Source of the DNA: Miltoncostaeales bacterium
GTDB lineage: Bacteria; Actinomycetota; Thermoleophilia; Miltoncostaeales; Miltoncostaeaceae
Assembly: GCA_030829765.1 (NCBI GenBank)
Contig: JAUROO010000018.1
Location: 1 to 15,053 of the forward strand
Direction of reading: 5' to 3'
DNA: 15,053 nt
Shown: in pieces, positions 12,219 through 15,053 of the stretch
How the letters are laid out: each line of letters begins with the position of its first letter
Position numbering within the stretch: position 1 is the stretch's first letter
Program-made: the position numbers and the translations under genes
Notes under the pieces: model-generated
Databases searched by the model: none
What the model saw: the letters and a program-made list of their open reading frames with translations, nothing else
What the model was told of the DNA's origin: nothing

Positions 12219-13826
12219 GTGAGCAGCGGCACCGACGCTGCGGGAGCAGCACGGAGGACCGACTCCGGAATCGATATCGAGCCCGTCTACCACGCGTCGG
12301 ACGTGGAGGCGCTCGACCTCTCCACCGCCCTCGGCGAGCCCGGCGAATTCCCCTTCACGCGCGGGCCGTACCGCACCATGTACCGCGAGAAGCCGTGGAC
12401 CATGCGGCAATACGCGGGCTTCGCCACCGCCGAGGAGACCAACGCGCGTTTCCGGTACCTCCTGGCGAACGGCGCGCCGGGCCTGTCGATGGCCTTCGAC
12501 CTTCCGACCCAGTTGGGCATGGACTCCGATGACCCGCGCGCGCTCGGCGAGGTCGGCCGGGTGGGCGTGGCCATCGACTCGCTGGACGACATGCTGCGGG
12601 TATTCGACGGCATCCCGCTCGACGAGGTCTCGACGAGCATGACGATCAACGCTCCGGCGGCGGTGCTGCTGCTCCTCTACCGGCTGGTGGGCGAGTCGCA
12701 GGGCGTGGCGGCCGACCAGCTGCGCGGCACGATCCAGAACGACGTGCTGAAGGAGTACATCGCCCGCGGCAACTACATCTTCCCGCCGCACCAGAGCATG
12801 CGGCTCACCACCGACACGTTCGCGTACTGCGCGGCCGAGATGCCGCGCTTCAACACCATCTCGATCAGCGGGTACCACATCCGCGAGGCCGGATCGACGG
12901 CGGTGCAGGAGGTGGCCTTCACGCTGGCCGACGGCATCGCGTACGTGCAGGCGGCGGTGGATGCCGGACTGGACGTGGACCGCTTCGCACCCCGGCTGTC
13001 GTTCTTCTTCAACGCGCACTCCAACTTCATGGAGGAGATCGCGAAGTTCCGTGCAGCGCGCACGCTGTGGGCGCAGATCATGCGCGAGCGGTTCGGGGCC
13101 ACCGACCCGAAGTCGATGGCGCTGCGGTTCCATGCCCAGACGGGTGGCAGCACGCTCACCGCCCAGCAGCCGGACAACAACGTCGTGCGGGTGGCCCTGC
13201 AGGTGCTGTCGGCCGCGCTCGGCGGCGCGCAGTCCATCCACGCGAACGGCTTCGATGAGGCGCTGGCCCTGCCCACCGAGCACTCGGCCAAGTTGGCCCT
13301 GCGCACGCAGCAGGTGATCGCCGAGGAGACCGGCATCACTGACAGCGTCGACCCGATGGCCGGAGGATGGATGGTGGAGTCGCTCACCGCCGAGATCGGG
13401 GACCGCGCCCGCGAGCTCATCGCACGCATCGACGAGCGCGGCGGGGCCGTGGACGGCATCGCCTTCATGCGCGAGGAGATCGCCGACGCCGCATACCGCT
13501 GGCACACGGCCATGGAGAGCGGCGAGCGGAAGGTGGTGGGCATCAACGTGCAGGCGGAACCCGAGGAGACCGAGATCGACATCCTCAAGATCGACCCGGC
13601 GGTGGAGCGTGCCCAGGTGCAGCGGCTCGCGGACCTCCGCGCCGCGCGCGACGAAGCCGACGTGCGCGCAGCCCTCGACGCCGTGCGCAGCGCGGCCCGG
13701 GGCACGGACAACCTGCTGCCCCCCATGCACCGCGCCCTGGGGGCCCGGGCCACGATCGGCGAGGTGTGCGGGGTGCTCCGCGACGAGTTCGGCGAGTACG
13801 ACCGCATGATCGCGGGTGCCGGATGA
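12219..13826 (+). CDS. Methylmalonyl-CoA mutase, catalytic (large) subunit of the split form
   Basis: Catalyses the cobalamin-dependent rearrangement of methylmalonyl-CoA to succinyl-CoA. The 535-aa chain contains only the substrate-binding TIM barrel, ending before the B12-binding domain of single-chain enzymes, so a separate small subunit is needed; it is not in this window. Lined up with the Propionibacterium enzyme from memory, Tyr65 in RQYAGF corresponds to Tyr89, Arg183 in LKEYIARGNYIFPP to Arg207, and His220 in SISGYH to His244. The Tyr/Arg pair marks methylmalonyl-CoA specificity; isobutyryl- and hydroxyisobutyryl-CoA mutases have Phe or Ile with Gln. Lys58 replaces Arg82. Start GTG at 12219 is fixed by GAGGGAGG 5 nt upstream. 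The stop overlaps the ATG of pccB (ATGA). Confidence 0.94.
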   Translation: MSSGTDAAGAARRTDSGIDIEPVYHASDVEALDLSTALGEPGEFPFTRGPYRTMYREKPWTMRQYAGFATAEETNARFRYLLANGAPGLSMAFDLPTQLGMDSDDPRALGEVGRVGVAIDSLDDMLRVFDGIPLDEVSTSMTINAPAAVLLLLYRLVGESQGVAADQLRGTIQNDVLKEYIARGNYIFPPHQSMRLTTDTFAYCAAEMPRFNTISISGYHIREAGSTAVQEVAFTLADGIAYVQAAVDAGLDVDRFAPRLSFFFNAHSNFMEEIAKFRAARTLWAQIMRERFGATDPKSMALRFHAQTGGSTLTAQQPDNNVVRVALQVLSAALGGAQSIHANGFDEALALPTEHSAKLALRTQQVIAEETGITDSVDPMAGGWMVESLTAEIGDRARELIARIDERGGAVDGIAFMREEIADAAYRWHTAMESGERKVVGINVQAEPEETEIDILKIDPAVERAQVQRLADLRAARDEADVRAALDAVRSAARGTDNLLPPMHRALGARATIGEVCGVLRDEFGEYDRMIAGAG

Positions 13827-15053
13827 GCACCTCCGACGCGGAGAAGCGCCTGGACGACCTGCGGGCCGAGGCCATGAACCCGTCGGGCGACGCCGCGGTG
13901 GAGCGCCAGCACGCCCGCGGCAAGCTGACGGCGCGCGAGCGGATCGACCTGCTGATGGACCCGGGCTCGTTCGTGGAACTGGACATGTTCACCCGCCACC
14001 GGGCGTCGGGCTTCGGCCTGGAGGACAACCGCCCGTGGGGCGACGGCGTCATCACGGGGCACGGCACCGTGGACGGCCGGCAGGTGTTCGTGTTCAGCCA
14101 GGACTTCACGGTGTTCGGCGGCAGCCTCGGGGAGGTCTTCGCCGAGAAGATCTGCAAGGTCATGGACCTCGCCGTGCGGATGGGGTGCCCGGTCATCGGC
14201 CTGAACGACTCCGGCGGGGCCCGCATCCAGGAGGGCGTGGTGAGCCTGGGCGGGTACGCCGACATCTTCCTGCGCAACGTGCAGGCCAGCGGCGTGATCC
14301 CGCAGATCTCGGTCGTGCTGGGCCCGTGCGCCGGCGGGGCCGTGTACAGCCCCGCCATCACCGACTTCATCTTCATGGTGAAGCAGACAAGTCACATGTT
14401 CATCACGGGCCCCGACGTGATCAAGACGGTCACGGGCGAGGACGTGACCATGGAGGAACTGGGTGGCGCGCTGTCGCACGCCGTCAAGTCCGGGGTGTGC
14501 CAGTTCGCATCCGAGGACGAGGAATCGTGCATCGACGAGGTACGCCACCTGCTCTCGTTCATCCCGCAGAACAACCTCGACTCCGCGCCGTACGAGGCGC
14601 CATCCGACGACCCGGATCGCCGTGAGCCCGAGCTGCGGTCCATCGTTCCGGACAACCCGAACAAGCCCTACGACATGAAGCACGTCATCGAGCTGGTGTT
14701 CGACGACGGGGAGTTCATGGAGGTGGCGCCGCTCTACGCGCAGAACCTGGTGATCGGATTCGCCCGCCTCAACGGCCACTCGGTGGGCGTGGTGGGCAAC
14801 CAGCCCAAGGCGCTCGCCGGCGTGCTGGACATCGACGCCTCGATCAAGGGCGCGCGGTTCATCCGCTTCTGCGACGCGTTCAACATCCCACTGGTGACCT
14901 TCGAGGACGTGCCGGGGTTCCTCCCGGGCAAGGAACAGGAGCACGGTGGCATCATCGTGCACGGGGCCAAGCTGCTGTATGCATACTGCGAGGCCACCGT
15001 TCCCAAGCTGACGGTCATCACGCGCAAGGCCTACGGTGGCGCCTATGACGTCA
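13823..15053 (+). CDS. Propionyl-CoA carboxylase beta chain (carboxyltransferase), cut by window edge
   Basis: Carboxyltransferase subunit that moves CO2 from biotin to propionyl-CoA, giving methylmalonyl-CoA, the precursor of the upstream mutase substrate. The visible 410 residues begin MSTSDAEKRLDDLRAEAM and include HARGKLTARERIDLLMDPGSF, VFSQDFTVFGGSLGEV, GLNDSGGARIQEGV, GPCAGGAVYSPAITDF (oxyanion-hole glycines), SHMFITGPDVIKTVTGE and EDVPGFLPGKEQEHGGI, all typical. It stops at ITRKAYGGAYDV; the Asp here is the position I recall as favouring propionyl-CoA over acetyl-CoA in Streptomyces carboxylases. About 110-120 C-terminal residues are missing. The ATG overlaps the mutase stop by four bases, so the pair is co-translated. 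A biotin carboxylase chain is expected downstream or elsewhere. Confidence 0.94.
   Translation, partial: MSTSDAEKRLDDLRAEAMNPSGDAAVERQHARGKLTARERIDLLMDPGSFVELDMFTRHRASGFGLEDNRPWGDGVITGHGTVDGRQVFVFSQDFTVFGGSLGEVFAEKICKVMDLAVRMGCPVIGLNDSGGARIQEGVVSLGGYADIFLRNVQASGVIPQISVVLGPCAGGAVYSPAITDFIFMVKQTSHMFITGPDVIKTVTGEDVTMEELGGALSHAVKSGVCQFASEDEESCIDEVRHLLSFIPQNNLDSAPYEAPSDDPDRREPELRSIVPDNPNKPYDMKHVIELVFDDGEFMEVAPLYAQNLVIGFARLNGHSVGVVGNQPKALAGVLDIDASIKGARFIRFCDAFNIPLVTFEDVPGFLPGKEQEHGGIIVHGAKLLYAYCEATVPKLTVITRKAYGGAYDV

Noticed and set aside
12773..14962. 729-codon open frame antisense to the mutase and pccB
   Set aside because: The sense-strand genes are unambiguous; long antisense open frames are expected at this GC content, and the translation is low-complexity.

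Overview
The window is high-GC bacterial chromosome with dense coding and many overlapping or abutting genes. The ribosomal/secretion block, split methylmalonyl-CoA mutase, propionyl-CoA carboxylase and acyl-CoA ligase, the frequent GTG starts and the many apparently leaderless genes suggest an actinobacterium. A deep lineage such as Thermoleophilia is my guess; no 16S or other decisive marker is present. Everything looks chromosomal. I see no CRISPR array, transposase, integrase or phage gene.

Layout. (1) 1-1600, minus strand: rpmG - tRNA-Trp(CCA) - secE - nusG - rplK (cut by the window edge), the widely conserved translation/secretion/transcription block. (2) 1672-3551, plus: a CaiC-like acyl-CoA ligase coupled to an 82-aa unknown protein. 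(3) 3579-6738: a minus-strand protein with a C-terminal J domain, divergent from a plus-strand YyaL/DUF255 thioredoxin-fold protein. (4) 6757-8308, plus: bolA - CGFS glutaredoxin - folE2/mptA-like GTP cyclohydrolase, all translationally coupled. (5) 8309-8565: a 257-bp convergent gap filled mostly by a 201-bp imperfect palindrome. (6) 8566-9746, minus: pgsA-plsY, overlapping phospholipid synthesis genes. (7) 9781-11694, plus: a double-ACT protein, a peptide deformylase with an apparent CTG start, and a secreted amidase. (8) 11691-12092, minus: a small Cys/His-rich protein whose stop codon shares a CTAG with the amidase stop. (9) 12219-15053, plus: methylmalonyl-CoA mutase catalytic subunit coupled to a propionyl-CoA carboxylase beta chain, cut by the window edge.

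How the genes work together. PccB and the mutase form the propionyl-CoA to succinyl-CoA route. The cobalamin-binding mutase subunit and the biotin-carboxylase chain are not in the window. BolA and CGFS glutaredoxin are an Fe-S/iron-handling pair, here coupled to a probably metal-dependent pterin or folate enzyme. PgsA and PlsY are consecutive-pathway membrane lipid enzymes.

The two most notable signals are non-coding. One is the long nested palindrome at 8338-8538. The other is a recurring arrangement in which a -10-like hexamer (TANNNT or close) sits exactly 6-7 nt before an ATG or GTG at gene after gene, implying leaderless transcription, including a 34-bp gap that would fire in both directions. 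No gene-free stretch longer than 300 bp exists.
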